A DNA stretch of 64,000 nucleotides from an uncultured Prevotellaceae bacterium (GCA_902775075.1 CACYKX010000010.1:1-64000); one strand, 5' to 3'; shown: positions 31,199-40,324, counted from the stretch's first letter. Notes: generated by a model not told the origin, from the sequence alone. Made by a program: numbers and translations.

Positions 31199-32191
31199 AT
31201 GGCGATATTAGCATTTCAAAAACCTGATAAAGTAGTAATGCTGGAGGCAAATGACCATTTCGGCAAGTTCGAATTCCGTCCTCTTGAGCCTGGCTTTGGT
31301 GTAACCATTGGTAATGCCTTGCGCCGCATTCTCCTTTCATCTCTTGAAGGCTATGCTATCAACACTATTCATATTAGTGGAGTTGAGCATGAGTTTTCAA
31401 CAGTACCTGGTGTGAAGGAAGATGTTACCAACATTATCTTGAATCTCAAGCAAGTTCGATTCAAGCAAGTAGTAGAAGAATTCGAGAATGAGAAAGTTAG
31501 TATTACCGTTGAGAATTCAACAGAATTCAAGGCTGGTGATATAAGTAAGTATCTGACTGGATTTGAAGTGTTAAACCCTGATTTGGTGATTTGTCATTTA
31601 GATGCCAAAGCTTCAATGCAGATTGATCTTACAATTAACAAGGGTCGTGGCTATGTACCGGCTGATGAAAATCGTGAGTTCTGCACTGATGTTAATGTAC
31701 TTCCAATCGATTCCATCTACACCCCTATACGTAACGTTAAGTATTCAGTAGAGCCATATCGTGTTGAGCAAAAGACCGATTATGACAAACTGCTTATTGA
31801 AGTTACAACAGATGGTTCCATACATCCAAAGGATGCTCTTAAGGAGGCTGCAAAGATTCTTATTTATCACTTCATGCTTTTCTCTGACGAAAAGATTACT
31901 CTTGAGAGTCCAGAGTCAGAAGGAAATCAAGAGTTTGATGAAGAGATCTTGCATATGCGTCAATTACTTAAGACTCGTCTCGTAGACATGAATCTTAGTG
32001 TTCGTGCACTCAACTGTTTGAAGGCAGCTGATGTTGAGACCTTAGGTGATTTGGTACAATATAATAAGACAGATCTTCTTAAGTTCCGTAACTTTGGTAA
32101 GAAATCGCTTTCAGAGCTTGATGATTTGCTCGAGAGTCTGAATCTTTCGTTTGGAACTGATATTTCAAAGTATAAACTGGACAAAGAGTAA
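31199..32191 (+). CDS. rpoA: DNA-directed RNA polymerase alpha subunit
   Basis: The 330-residue protein has the N-terminal dimerisation domain ([21 protein letters not shown], in blocks) and the C-terminal domain ([24 protein letters not shown], in blocks) that contacts UP elements and activators. It sits between rpsD and rplQ as in most bacteria. Confidence 0.98.
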   Translation: MAILAFQKPDKVVMLEANDHFGKFEFRPLEPGFGVTIGNALRRILLSSLEGYAINTIHISGVEHEFSTVPGVKEDVTNIILNLKQVRFKQVVEEFENEKVSITVENSTEFKAGDISKYLTGFEVLNPDLVICHLDAKASMQIDLTINKGRGYVPADENREFCTDVNVLPIDSIYTPIRNVKYSVEPYRVEQKTDYDKLLIEVTTDGSIHPKDALKEAAKILIYHFMLFSDEKITLESPESEGNQEFDEEILHMRQLLKTRLVDMNLSVRALNCLKAADVETLGDLVQYNKTDLLKFRNFGKKSLSELDDLLESLNLSFGTDISKYKLDKE

Positions 32192-32225
32192 TTCGTTACT
32201 AACTAGTCCAAAATTAGATTAAAAA

Positions 32226-32705
32226 ATGAGACATAATAAAAAATTCAACCATCTGGGTCGTACTGCATCTCATCGTGATGCTATGCTTGCTAACATGGCA
32301 GTATCATTGATTATGCACAAAAGAATCACTACGACTCTTGCAAAGGCTAAGGCCCTCAAAAAATATGTAGAACCATTGATCACTCGTTCTAAGAACGATA
32401 CAACAACATCACGTCGTGTTGTATTCCGTTATCTTCAGAACAAAGAGGCTATCAAGGAACTTTTTGGAGAGGTTGCTGTTAAGGTTGCAAATCGTCCTGG
32501 AGGTTACACTCGTGTTATTAAGTTGGGTGCACGTCAGGGTGATGCTGCAGAGATTGCTTTCATCGAGCTTGTAGACTTTGATGAGAATATGGCAAAAACT
32601 CCTAAGGCTGCTGCTAAGAAGACTCGTCGTGCTGGTCGTAAGGCTAAAGCAGAGACAGTTGCAGAAGCTCCTAAGGCAGAAGAAGCTGCAGCAGAGGCTG
32701 AATAA
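32226..32705 (+). CDS. rplQ: 50S ribosomal protein L17 with Ala/Lys/Glu-rich tail
   Basis: The L17 core ([20 protein letters not shown] to about residue 118) is followed by about 40 low-complexity residues ([16 protein letters not shown], then alternating Ala/Glu). Such tails are common on Bacteroidetes L17 and are probably disordered. Last gene of the super-operon. No obvious intrinsic terminator is seen in the 96 bases that follow. Confidence 0.97.
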   Translation: MRHNKKFNHLGRTASHRDAMLANMAVSLIMHKRITTTLAKAKALKKYVEPLITRSKNDTTTSRRVVFRYLQNKEAIKELFGEVAVKVANRPGGYTRVIKLGARQGDAAEIAFIELVDFDENMAKTPKAAAKKTRRAGRKAKAETVAEAPKAEEAAAEAE

Positions 32706-32771
32706 TCTGAATAAGATTAAATATCTCTATAATAAGCGTTTCCATTAACCATATTTATTTTAAATTTTATA

Positions 32772-32779
32772 TATCTTTG
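32772..32779 (+). promoter_or_regulatory. Candidate -7 box for the lipoprotein gene at 32802
   Basis: TATCTTTG followed by C matches TAnnTTTG, 22 bases before the ATG. The -33 element is not clear. Confidence 0.5.
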
Positions 32780-32801
32780 CGGAGTATCAAGTTATATAAA
32801 T

Positions 32802-33488
32802 ATGAAAAAAGTATTTCTTCTTTCTTTATGTTCAATCTATTTATTGAGTAGTTGTGGAACATATACAAGTGATGTCATTTGGGCAGGAGGATCTTTAGGT
32901 TCTGTTCTTGGTTCTGCTATTGGGGGAATTGCAGGAGGACCAAGGGGGGCAGATATCGGTACTATCGTTGGAATGGTTGGTGGAGCAGTTGTCGGAGCCA
33001 GTGTCTCACAAAAGAAAGAATGCGAGAGTCAGGAAGAATACGACACCTATGGGCATGCTGTGACTGCACAGTCTGATTCAGACCTCAGTGGATTTGATGC
33101 AAGTAATAGTGGTGACGATCGTCTGTACGATTGTGAATCGAGCAGTTTAGAAATACGTAATGCACACTTTATAGATGCAAATCAGAATAATGCAATTGAC
33201 AGAAATGAAGTTTGTAAATTGGTTTTCGAAATATACAATATAGGTAATGAACCTATTATGAATGTGATGCCGATGGTTGTTGATTTATCAAGTAATCCAC
33301 ATATCCATATATCTCCAAGTGTATATGTAGAGAAAATCTCCCCAGGATATGGCATAAGATATACAGCCATAGTAAAATCAGATAAACGATTACGTGATGG
33401 TATGTTAAAGTTGTGTGCTTCTGTGGCCCAAGGTAATAAGCTCGCTAGTAAAACAATAGAATTCCATATCCCTACCCGCAAAGGTTAA
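32802..33488 (+). CDS. Glycine-zipper lipoprotein of unknown function
   Basis: The 228-residue protein starts with a lipoprotein signal (MKKVFLLSLCSIYLLSSCGT), the lipidated Cys being residue 18. Residues about 28-66 are a glycine-zipper stretch (GGSLGSVLGSAIGGIAGGP) able to insert in membrane, like SlyB/YMGG-type outer-membrane lipoproteins. After an acidic Ser/Asp-rich linker, residues about 118-226 look like a beta-sandwich (SLEIRNAHFIDANQNNAIDR), with a DANQNNAIDRNE calcium-loop-like segment. I do not recognise a named family. It is a single gene with its own promoter. Confidence 0.8.
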   Translation: MKKVFLLSLCSIYLLSSCGTYTSDVIWAGGSLGSVLGSAIGGIAGGPRGADIGTIVGMVGGAVVGASVSQKKECESQEEYDTYGHAVTAQSDSDLSGFDASNSGDDRLYDCESSSLEIRNAHFIDANQNNAIDRNEVCKLVFEIYNIGNEPIMNVMPMVVDLSSNPHIHISPSVYVEKISPGYGIRYTAIVKSDKRLRDGMLKLCASVAQGNKLASKTIEFHIPTRKG

Positions 33489-33543
33489 AGATATGTGTTG
33501 ACCTATAACTTATCTAGTTCGTATATATTCAGAAGAAATCCGA

Positions 33544-34878
33544 TTACACGATACCTTGTGCTATCATAGCATTAGCGACTTTCATGAACCCAGCTATGTT
33601 AGCTCCCTTCACATAGTTGACATATCCATCAGAAGATTTTCCATATTTTACACATTGTTCATGAATAGAATGCATGACACGATGTAGATGCTCATCAACA
33701 TCATTCTCACTCCAGTGTAGTCGCATAGAATTTTGGCTCATTTCAAGTCCACTTGTTGCCACACCACCAGCGTTAACAGCCTTCCCAGGGGCAAATAAAA
33801 TTTTTTCTTTTATAAAGAGTTCAGTAGCTTCCTCCGTACATCCCATATTACTAACCTCAGCGACACATATAGGATGATTACCCAGAATCATTCGAGCATC
33901 ATATTCATTCAGTTCATTTTGAGTCGCACAAGTTAAATAGATGTCAGCCTTCTTAGTCCAAGGCTTTTCTCCCTTTACAAAAGTTGCATTGAATTTCTCT
34001 GCATACGGCTGACATACATCATCGCCACTGGCTCTGAGTTCTAACATATAATCAATTTTTTCTCCAGAAATACCATCAGGGTCGTAAATAAAACCATCCG
34101 GTCCACTTATCGTAATTACCTTAGCCCCCAGTTCAGAAGCCTTTTTTGCAGCCCCCCAAGCTACATTTCCGAAGCCAGACAAAGCTACAGCCTTTCCTGC
34201 GATATCCACATCTTTTGTTTGCAGCATTTGGTTCACAAAATATAGAGCCCCATATCCAGTAGCCTTAGCCCGTATTTCGGAGCCACCCCATCCGATACCT
34301 TTACCCGTTAATACACCATTCCATTTATGAGATAATCTTTTGTATGTACCGAAAAGAAAACCTATTTCTCTTGTTCCAACACCAATGTCACCTGCAGGTA
34401 CATCCTCGTCAGGACCAATATAATGAAATAATTCCTCCATGAAAGATTGGCAAAAATTCATGATTTCGTTAGAAGATTTCCCTCGGATAGAAAAATCACT
34501 CCCACCTTTTCCTCCGCCCATAGGAAGAGTCGTGAGTGCATTTTTGAAAGTCTGTTCAAATGCTAAGAATTTCAAAATAGACAAGTTTACAGAGGAATGA
34601 AATCTTAATCCACCCTTATAAGGTCCAATAGCACTATTAAATTGAACACGATATCCAAGATTAACATGCACATCACCGCGATCATCTGTCCATGGCACCC
34701 TAAATGTAATGACCCTTTCAGGTTCAACCAACCGTTCAATAAGTTTCACCTTCTCAAATTCAGGATGCATATTATATACATCCTTTATGGAAAGCAGAAC
34801 CTCTTTAACAGCCTGTAAATATTCTAATTCTCCAGGATGCTTTTGTTCCAAGGCAGTCATAAGATTATTAACATCCAT
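33544..34878 (-). CDS. gdhA: Glutamate dehydrogenase, probably NADP-dependent
   Basis: The 444-residue enzyme reversibly aminates 2-oxoglutarate to glutamate. Seen: substrate-binding GPYKGGLRFHSSV, catalytic Lys in PMGGGKGGSDF, catalytic Asp in PAGDIGVGTREIGFLFG, and a Rossmann nucleotide site (ALSGFGNVAWGAAKKASELG). Length and sequence match the hexameric GdhA of Bacteroidales. It is transcribed away from the gene at 35006. Cofactor choice is inferred from family likeness. Confidence 0.96.
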   Translation of the reverse strand: MDVNNLMTALEQKHPGELEYLQAVKEVLLSIKDVYNMHPEFEKVKLIERLVEPERVITFRVPWTDDRGDVHVNLGYRVQFNSAIGPYKGGLRFHSSVNLSILKFLAFEQTFKNALTTLPMGGGKGGSDFSIRGKSSNEIMNFCQSFMEELFHYIGPDEDVPAGDIGVGTREIGFLFGTYKRLSHKWNGVLTGKGIGWGGSEIRAKATGYGALYFVNQMLQTKDVDIAGKAVALSGFGNVAWGAAKKASELGAKVITISGPDGFIYDPDGISGEKIDYMLELRASGDDVCQPYAEKFNATFVKGEKPWTKKADIYLTCATQNELNEYDARMILGNHPICVAEVSNMGCTEEATELFIKEKILFAPGKAVNAGGVATSGLEMSQNSMRLHWSENDVDEHLHRVMHSIHEQCVKYGKSSDGYVNYVKGANIAGFMKVANAMIAQGIV

Positions 34879-34926
34879 AGTAATTGAAGTTTAAGTTGGT
34901 TATTTTATTTTTAATTCTCGACAATA

Positions 34927-34934
34927 CAAATATA
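34927..34934 (-). promoter_or_regulatory. Candidate -7 box for gdhA
   Basis: On the minus strand TATATTTG matches TAnnTTTG, about 49 bases before the gdhA start. No strong -33 element is visible. Confidence 0.45.
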
Positions 34935-34976
34935 GGATTTTTACAGATAAGGGACAAGAAAATTCAAGAAAAATCG

Positions 34977-34984
34977 TATCTTTG
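34977..34984 (+). promoter_or_regulatory. Candidate -7 box for the receiver/PEP-synthase-like gene
   Basis: TATCTTTG followed by C lies 22 bases before the ATG at 35006. The -33 element is not clear. The divergent gdhA -7 box is about 50 bases away. Confidence 0.55.
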
Positions 34985-35005
34985 CGATGTTAATACAAGC
35001 AGTGT

Positions 35006-38000
35006 ATGAAGAATATAGTACCACAGGAATGGAATGAATTTTATTTAAAAGACGTATCGTTTGTAAATCTGATGATGCGTCGAATTTATAATGTACTTAT
35101 TGTAGCAAATCCTTATGATGCCTTCATGCTTGAGGATGACGGTCGAATAGAAGAGAAAATCTACAATGAATACATGGAGTTAGGACTTCGATATCCACCA
35201 ACTTTCACCCAAGTATCCACTTCAGAAGAAGCAGCCGAGGTGTTGAAATCAACCAATATAGATTTAGTGATCTGTATGCCTGGTAATGCCGATAATGACG
35301 CCTTTGATGTGGCACGAGATATCAAAGTAAAGTTTTCCGATATCCATTGTGTTGTGCTTACGCCATTTTCCCATGGAATAACAAAACGTATGCAGGATGA
35401 AGACCTGTCTATTTTTGATTATGTATTCTGTTGGCTAGGAAATACAAATTTGATTTTGTCGATAATCAAATTACTGGAAGACAAAATGAATCTGGAACAC
35501 GACATAGAAGAAGCTGGTGTCCAGACGATACTGCTTGTAGAAGATAGCATTCGGTTTTATAGTTCAATACTTCCCAACCTTTATAACTATATATTAAAGC
35601 AAAGTCAGAATTTTGCAACGGAAGCATTAAATCCTCATGCAGCCACAATGCGTATGCGAGGTCGACCTAAAGTCGTGCTAGCTCGCACCTTTGAAGAAGC
35701 CATGGATATCTATGAAAAATATTCTGAAAATATATTGGGAGTGATTAGTGATGCGCGTTTCCCGATTCATGAGATCAATCCTGACGAACAAGATAATAAG
35801 CCTGCCCCCTTACGTGACTCAAAAGTGTTTAAGGATCCAGAAGCAGGTTTGAAACTGCTGAGAACGATTCGAGCACACAACGAGTATATTCCCCTTATCA
35901 TGGAAAGCTCTGAGGCGAGTAATCGGGCAAAAGCTGAGCAAGAACATTTCCTTTATGTTGATAAGAACTCCAAAAAGATGAGTGTAGACCTTCGTCATAT
36001 GATGGAGGAACATATGGGATTTGGCGATTTTATATTCAGAAATCCCCAGACCCATGAGGAAATTATGCGAATACATAGTTTAAAGGAATTGCAAGATAAC
36101 ATATTCAAGATACCAGACGACTCGATGCTTTATCATATAAGCCGAAATCATATGAGTCGTTGGTTGTCAGCTCGTGCAATATTTCCAGTTTCAGCCTTTT
36201 TAAAACATGTTACTTGGCATAAACTTCAGGATGTTAATGCTCACCGCCAAATTATTTTTGATGCCATCGTACAATATCGTCACATGAAGAATATCGGAGT
36301 TGTAGCAGTCTTCGATAGAATGAAATTTGATAAGTATGCTCATTTTGCTAGAATCGGTGAAGGTTCTTTGGGAGGAAAAGGGCGTGGTCTGGCCTTTCTA
36401 GATAATATCATTAAGCGTCATCCAGATTTCAATCAGTTTGAGAAAACAAAGGTACAAATTCCGAAGACCGTTGTACTTTGTACAGATGTCTTTGACCAGT
36501 TCATGGAAGATAACAATCTTTATCAGATAGCATTGAGCGATGTTTCCGATGAAGAAATCTTGCGTCATTTTCTAAGGGCTCAGTTGCCGGATTCGTTGAT
36601 TGCCGACTTCTTTACATTCTTTGAAGCTACCAAGAGTCCAATAGCCATTCGTAGTAGCTCTCTTCTAGAAGACTCCCACTATCAACCTTTCGCAGGTATT
36701 TATAGTACCTATATGATACCATTCTTGGAAGACAAATATCAAATGCTCCAGATGCTTGCCAGTGCGATAAAGGCCGTATATGCTTCTGTTTATTATAAAG
36801 ATTCCAAAGCCTATATGATGGCTACTTCTAATGTTATAGACCAGGAGAAAATGGCTGTCATTCTTCAGCAAGTCGTGGGACATCAATATGGAGATCATTT
36901 CTATCCTAATGTAAGCGGCGTTCTACGCTCATTGAATTATTATCCGATAGGAGATGAAAAGGCAGAAGAAGGTGTAGCCTCGTTAGCTTTAGGTCTTGGT
37001 AAATATATTGTTGACGGAGGGCAGACTTTGAGAGTATGTCCATATCATCCATCCCAGGTTCTGCAGACCTCCGAGATGGATATAGCACTAAAAGAAACAC
37101 AGACACGTTTCTATGCTCTTGATATGTCACAGTTCTGTGAAGACTTTAAGGTAGACGATGGATTTAATATTTTGAAATTAAAAGTCAAAGAGGCAGAAAA
37201 AGAAGGATCACTTCATTATCTGGCTTCTACATTCGACCCTTATGACCAAGTTATACGTCCAGGACTTTATGAAGGAGGAAGAAAAATTATCTCCTTTGAT
37301 GGGATATTGAATCAAGGAGCATTTCCTCTGCCAGAAATTATGCAAATGTCAATGAAGTATGGAGCAGAATCTATGCGTCGTCCTGTTGAAATTGAGTTCG
37401 CTTGTAATATTAACGAAGACAAAACCGGAGAATTCTATCTTCTTCAGATTCGTCCAATCGTCGACAGTAAAGAAATGTTGGACGAAGATATCACGTTAAT
37501 ACCAGATTCCAAATGTATATTACGCTCTCATAATTCATTAGGACATGGCATTCTTGAAGATGTAACCGATGTCGTCTATGTAAAATACGATGATAATTAT
37601 TCTGCCATGAACAATTATTATGTGGCAGATGATATAGAGCGAATCAACCGAAAGTTTCTAGGCGAAGGCCGCAATTACGTCCTTATAGGTCCAGGAAGAT
37701 GGGGATCAAGCGATCAATATCTAGGTGTTCCCGTTAAGTGGACACATATTTCAGCAGCAAAGGTCATCGTTGAAGTTGCATTAAGGAATTATCGTGTAGA
37801 TCCCAGTCAAGGAACCCATTTCTTTCAGAATCTCACATCTTTTGGAGTAGGTTATTTTACGATAGACACCAACATACCGGAAGAGGGTGGGGTGATTAGA
37901 AAGGAAATTCTCGATGCCATGCCTGCTATCGAGGAGACAGAGTATGTCCGTCATGTACGTTTTGATAAACCAATGCGTATTCTGATGGATGGAATGAGAC

Positions 38001-38029
38001 AAGAAGGAGTAGTGTTGTTACCAGAATAA
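35006..38029 (+). CDS. Receiver-domain / PEP-synthase ATP-binding domain fusion protein
   Basis: 1007 residues. Residues about 25-165 form a receiver-like domain (NVLIVANPYDAF, LVICMPGNADNDAF). Residues about 173-330 form a second one with ILLVEDS and GVISDARFP, where Asp249 could be the phosphoacceptor. Residues about 430-818 resemble the ATP-binding (PPDK_N) domain of PEP synthase and pyruvate phosphate dikinase: GSLGGKGRGLA, AIRSSSLLEDS and the terminal YLLQIRPI. The phosphohistidine swivel domain and the PEP/pyruvate barrel of true PEP synthase are absent. The last 190 residues (NYVLIGPGRWGSSDQYLG) are unfamiliar to me. So it is unlikely to make PEP; regulated phosphotransfer or nucleotide sensing is inference. 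The MutS-like gene follows by seven bases. Confidence 0.82.
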   Translation: MKNIVPQEWNEFYLKDVSFVNLMMRRIYNVLIVANPYDAFMLEDDGRIEEKIYNEYMELGLRYPPTFTQVSTSEEAAEVLKSTNIDLVICMPGNADNDAFDVARDIKVKFSDIHCVVLTPFSHGITKRMQDEDLSIFDYVFCWLGNTNLILSIIKLLEDKMNLEHDIEEAGVQTILLVEDSIRFYSSILPNLYNYILKQSQNFATEALNPHAATMRMRGRPKVVLARTFEEAMDIYEKYSENILGVISDARFPIHEINPDEQDNKPAPLRDSKVFKDPEAGLKLLRTIRAHNEYIPLIMESSEASNRAKAEQEHFLYVDKNSKKMSVDLRHMMEEHMGFGDFIFRNPQTHEEIMRIHSLKELQDNIFKIPDDSMLYHISRNHMSRWLSARAIFPVSAFLKHVTWHKLQDVNAHRQIIFDAIVQYRHMKNIGVVAVFDRMKFDKYAHFARIGEGSLGGKGRGLAFLDNIIKRHPDFNQFEKTKVQIPKTVVLCTDVFDQFMEDNNLYQIALSDVSDEEILRHFLRAQLPDSLIADFFTFFEATKSPIAIRSSSLLEDSHYQPFAGIYSTYMIPFLEDKYQMLQMLASAIKAVYASVYYKDSKAYMMATSNVIDQEKMAVILQQVVGHQYGDHFYPNVSGVLRSLNYYPIGDEKAEEGVASLALGLGKYIVDGGQTLRVCPYHPSQVLQTSEMDIALKETQTRFYALDMSQFCEDFKVDDGFNILKLKVKEAEKEGSLHYLASTFDPYDQVIRPGLYEGGRKIISFDGILNQGAFPLPEIMQMSMKYGAESMRRPVEIEFACNINEDKTGEFYLLQIRPIVDSKEMLDEDITLIPDSKCILRSHNSLGHGILEDVTDVVYVKYDDNYSAMNNYYVADDIERINRKFLGEGRNYVLIGPGRWGSSDQYLGVPVKWTHISAAKVIVEVALRNYRVDPSQGTHFFQNLTSFGVGYFTIDTNIPEEGGVIRKEILDAMPAIEETEYVRHVRFDKPMRILMDGMRQEGVVLLPE

Positions 38030-38036
38030 AACGAAT

Positions 38037-39815
38037 ATGGAATTAAGAGAATATTATTCATCTCGCGTACAAAAGAATTCTATAGAGGTACAGAAGAAAA
38101 AACGTAAAAGTAGACGTTTCGTTATTTTTGAAATTGTCAGTTTCTTGGCAACTGCAGGTTTTGTAGTTGGATACTTTTCTATATCATCATCTTCCTTCTG
38201 GTGGGTGGCTGCAATTGCCGCCTTTGTAGTATATGTTCTCGTAAGGAAGGCAGATGTCCAAAATGATGTGTGTATCAAATCTCAGGAAGCACTTGTGCGT
38301 GTCTATCAGAAAGAACTTCAAGCCTTGAATTCTCATTTTGAAGAATTCCGGGATGGCAGTGAATATCAAAATCTACACCATGAGTTTTCCTTTGATTTAG
38401 ATATCTTTGGTCCAGATTCCCTCTTCAATAGGATGAATCGTACAGTAACCTCTGGTGGAGGAGACCGATTGGCTCATCTGTTATCATCAATAGAATGGAA
38501 TCGTAATCGTAGAATAGCTATTCATGAACTTTCATGTTATGAAGATTTTCTTGCTTCTTTTAAGTCAAATGGGGAATCTCAGTATATAGATACACATGTT
38601 GTGACCCAAGCAATTGATGCCATAGAAAAAATAAAGACACCTACATTGTTTCTATCTCCCGTGGTAAAAGTCTTATTCTGTTTGGATATTATCTTTTTTA
38701 CGGTATGTATTATCGCCTCATTTTTAGGATGGGTAACTCCTTCTGTACCAGTATGGTGGGGTGTTGCTAATTTCTTCATCATGATGGCAATTTGCCGACA
38801 TCCGATATCGCAGATGAATCAAGTTGTGGCAAAACTCCATCAACAGTTGTCTTCATTGATTCAAATTGTTCGTCTGATAGATAGAAGCAAGTTCACCTCC
38901 TCATATCTCTGTGCTATCCACGAACAACTTATCATGGCAACAGACTCATTCGTAGCGTTAAAACGCATATTAAATAGTCTTGAAAGTAGAAGTAACATCT
39001 TGGGATTGATAATATTCAATATCATGGGTCTTTCCGATTATTTTCTAGTACGTCGTTTCGTCCGTTGGCAGCAAAGTTTTGCAAATAAAATGCCTTTATG
39101 GGTCGAGGCTATCAGCAATTTGGATGCACTCGTTTCTATGGCAACCTTTGAATATAACCATCCAGAAGCAAAAGAAGCGGAAGTTATAGAAACTCCACAA
39201 TTGGTTTTTGAAGCTGAGAATTTGTATCATCCTTTCCTTGGTATTACAGCCAAGAAGAATGATTTTCAGATAAAAGACCGTAATTATTATATCATTACAG
39301 GTGCTAATATGGCCGGTAAGAGTACGTTTCTTCGCGCCATAGGGGTGAATTATATTCTTGCTATGAATGGCATACCAGTTTTCGCCGATTCCCTTCGTGT
39401 ATCATGTTTTAAACTATTTTCCAGCATGCGCACGCAAGACGATCTGAGTCATGGTATCAGTTATTTCAATGCAGAACTGCTACGGTTACAGCAACTTATA
39501 GATTATATATCAGAAGATGAACGTCCTACTCTGTTGATACTCGATGAGATATTGAAGGGTACTAATTCTGCAGATAAATTGAATGGCAGTCGCCTGTTTC
39601 TAGAATCTATGTCATCGAAGAATGTCAGTGGGGTGATAGCGACTCATGATTTGGAACTTTCCCAAATGGCCGAACAGTGCCCGATGCAGTTTCATAATTA
39701 TTGCTTTGAAATTCAAGTTGGTCAACATGTGACATATGATTATAAGATTACATCTGGTGTGGCCCGTAATCAGAATGCCACTTATTTATTGAAGCAATTA
39801 TTATATAAGTGTTGA
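38037..39815 (+). CDS. Membrane-anchored MutS-family ATPase
   Basis: 592 residues. Two predicted membrane helices lie at about 28-50 and 53-70 and two more at about 204-232 and 235-253. A MutS lever/core-like helical region comes next, then the MutS ATPase domain: Walker A TGANMAGKST at 421-430, Walker B LLILDE at 499-504 followed by the LKGTNSADK signature, and ATHD at 535-538. The mismatch-recognition and connector domains of MutS1 are missing, as are the Smr domain and KOW of MutS2. Cotranscription with the preceding fusion protein is very likely. A role in mismatch repair is doubtful because of the membrane anchor. Confidence 0.85.
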   Translation: MELREYYSSRVQKNSIEVQKKKRKSRRFVIFEIVSFLATAGFVVGYFSISSSSFWWVAAIAAFVVYVLVRKADVQNDVCIKSQEALVRVYQKELQALNSHFEEFRDGSEYQNLHHEFSFDLDIFGPDSLFNRMNRTVTSGGGDRLAHLLSSIEWNRNRRIAIHELSCYEDFLASFKSNGESQYIDTHVVTQAIDAIEKIKTPTLFLSPVVKVLFCLDIIFFTVCIIASFLGWVTPSVPVWWGVANFFIMMAICRHPISQMNQVVAKLHQQLSSLIQIVRLIDRSKFTSSYLCAIHEQLIMATDSFVALKRILNSLESRSNILGLIIFNIMGLSDYFLVRRFVRWQQSFANKMPLWVEAISNLDALVSMATFEYNHPEAKEAEVIETPQLVFEAENLYHPFLGITAKKNDFQIKDRNYYIITGANMAGKSTFLRAIGVNYILAMNGIPVFADSLRVSCFKLFSSMRTQDDLSHGISYFNAELLRLQQLIDYISEDERPTLLILDEILKGTNSADKLNGSRLFLESMSSKNVSGVIATHDLELSQMAEQCPMQFHNYCFEIQVGQHVTYDYKITSGVARNQNATYLLKQLLYKC

Positions 39816-39893
39816 TAAAACAATTAAAATCTTTTAAATAAAGACATGAAAACATAAATAAAGTGTAAAAATTGCACTTATCTACACCTTGTA

Positions 39894-39926
39894 TTTGGTG
39901 GATAAAACGATTGTGTGTATTTTTGT
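39894..39926 (+). promoter_or_regulatory. Orphan Bacteroidetes promoter
   Basis: TTTG at 39894-39897 and TATTTTTG at 39919-39926 are 21 bases apart. The predicted start is near 39933. The transcript would meet a strong terminator within about 65 bases and contains no ORF of useful length. Confidence 0.6.
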
Positions 39927-39932
39927 ACGTGT

Positions 39933-39996
39933 GTTTTTCATAGTATTAGATTTAAGGTTAACAAGATTGGTCTACGGCGGTAGACCATTTTTTTTA
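39933..39996 (+). ncRNA. Probable small RNA (promoter-terminator unit without ORF)
   Basis: Bounded by the promoter at 39894-39926 and the terminator at 39969-39996, this roughly 64-base unit would make a short RNA: an A/T-rich single-stranded 5' part followed by a terminator hairpin. This is the usual shape of a trans-acting sRNA. No known family is recognised. The alternative is that the hairpin simply ends the mutS-like mRNA and the promoter match is chance. Confidence 0.45.
39969..39996 (+). terminator. Rho-independent terminator
   Basis: GGTCTAC at 39969-39975 pairs with GTAGACC at 39980-39986 around a GGCG tetraloop, followed by A and a run of eight or nine T. It ends either the orphan RNA or the upstream mutS-like transcript. 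Confidence 0.9.
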
Positions 39997-40316
39997 TAAT
40001 CCTTAACGCGGAACTGTTAAAAGAAGAATGTTCAATTTCTAGCTTCATCCGGAACATACGGAAAGTATAATTTTCTCGAAAGTATAGAAAATACCCCTTC
40101 AAAAAGGAAAAATTCAATATGGAGTTAACTTCATCGGCTTACGAAGTTAACTGCGTAAGCTTATATGAATAGGAATGTAGACATATGTAGTTAACTAAAA
40201 AAGCCTATATTTCCGGTATATTTTGGAGATAAATCAGGCGTGATAAATGTAGTAGTCTGACAATCAGCATGTTATGGTTTTCTTATACTTTTGATATTTG
40301 TGAATAACAAGTTTCT
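39997..40316. other. 320-base intergenic stretch without a convincing gene
   Basis: No ORF with coding character is seen on either strand. The stretch holds three copies of the palindrome AGTTAACT and two mutually exclusive hairpins (listed separately). The rest is A/T-rich sequence of no recognised type. Confidence 0.6.
40123..40196. repeat. Three phased AGTTAACT palindromes with overlapping hairpins
   Basis: AGTTAACT occurs at 40123-40130, 40145-40152 and 40189-40196, that is at spacings of 22 and 44 bases. The first two copies sit in a perfect 10-bp inverted repeat (40123-40132 with 40143-40152, loop ten). GCTTAC at 40137-40142 can instead pair with GTAAGC at 40155-40160, so the two hairpins exclude each other. 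The layout resembles operator sites on one DNA face, or an RNA switch. Confidence 0.6.
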
Positions 40317-40324
40317 TATTTTTG
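40317..40324 (+). promoter_or_regulatory. Candidate promoter before the 66-codon ORF
   Basis: TATTTTTG at 40317-40324 has TTTG at 40297-40300, a spacing of 16, slightly short of consensus. The expected start is only a few bases before ATG 40337. Confidence 0.4.
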
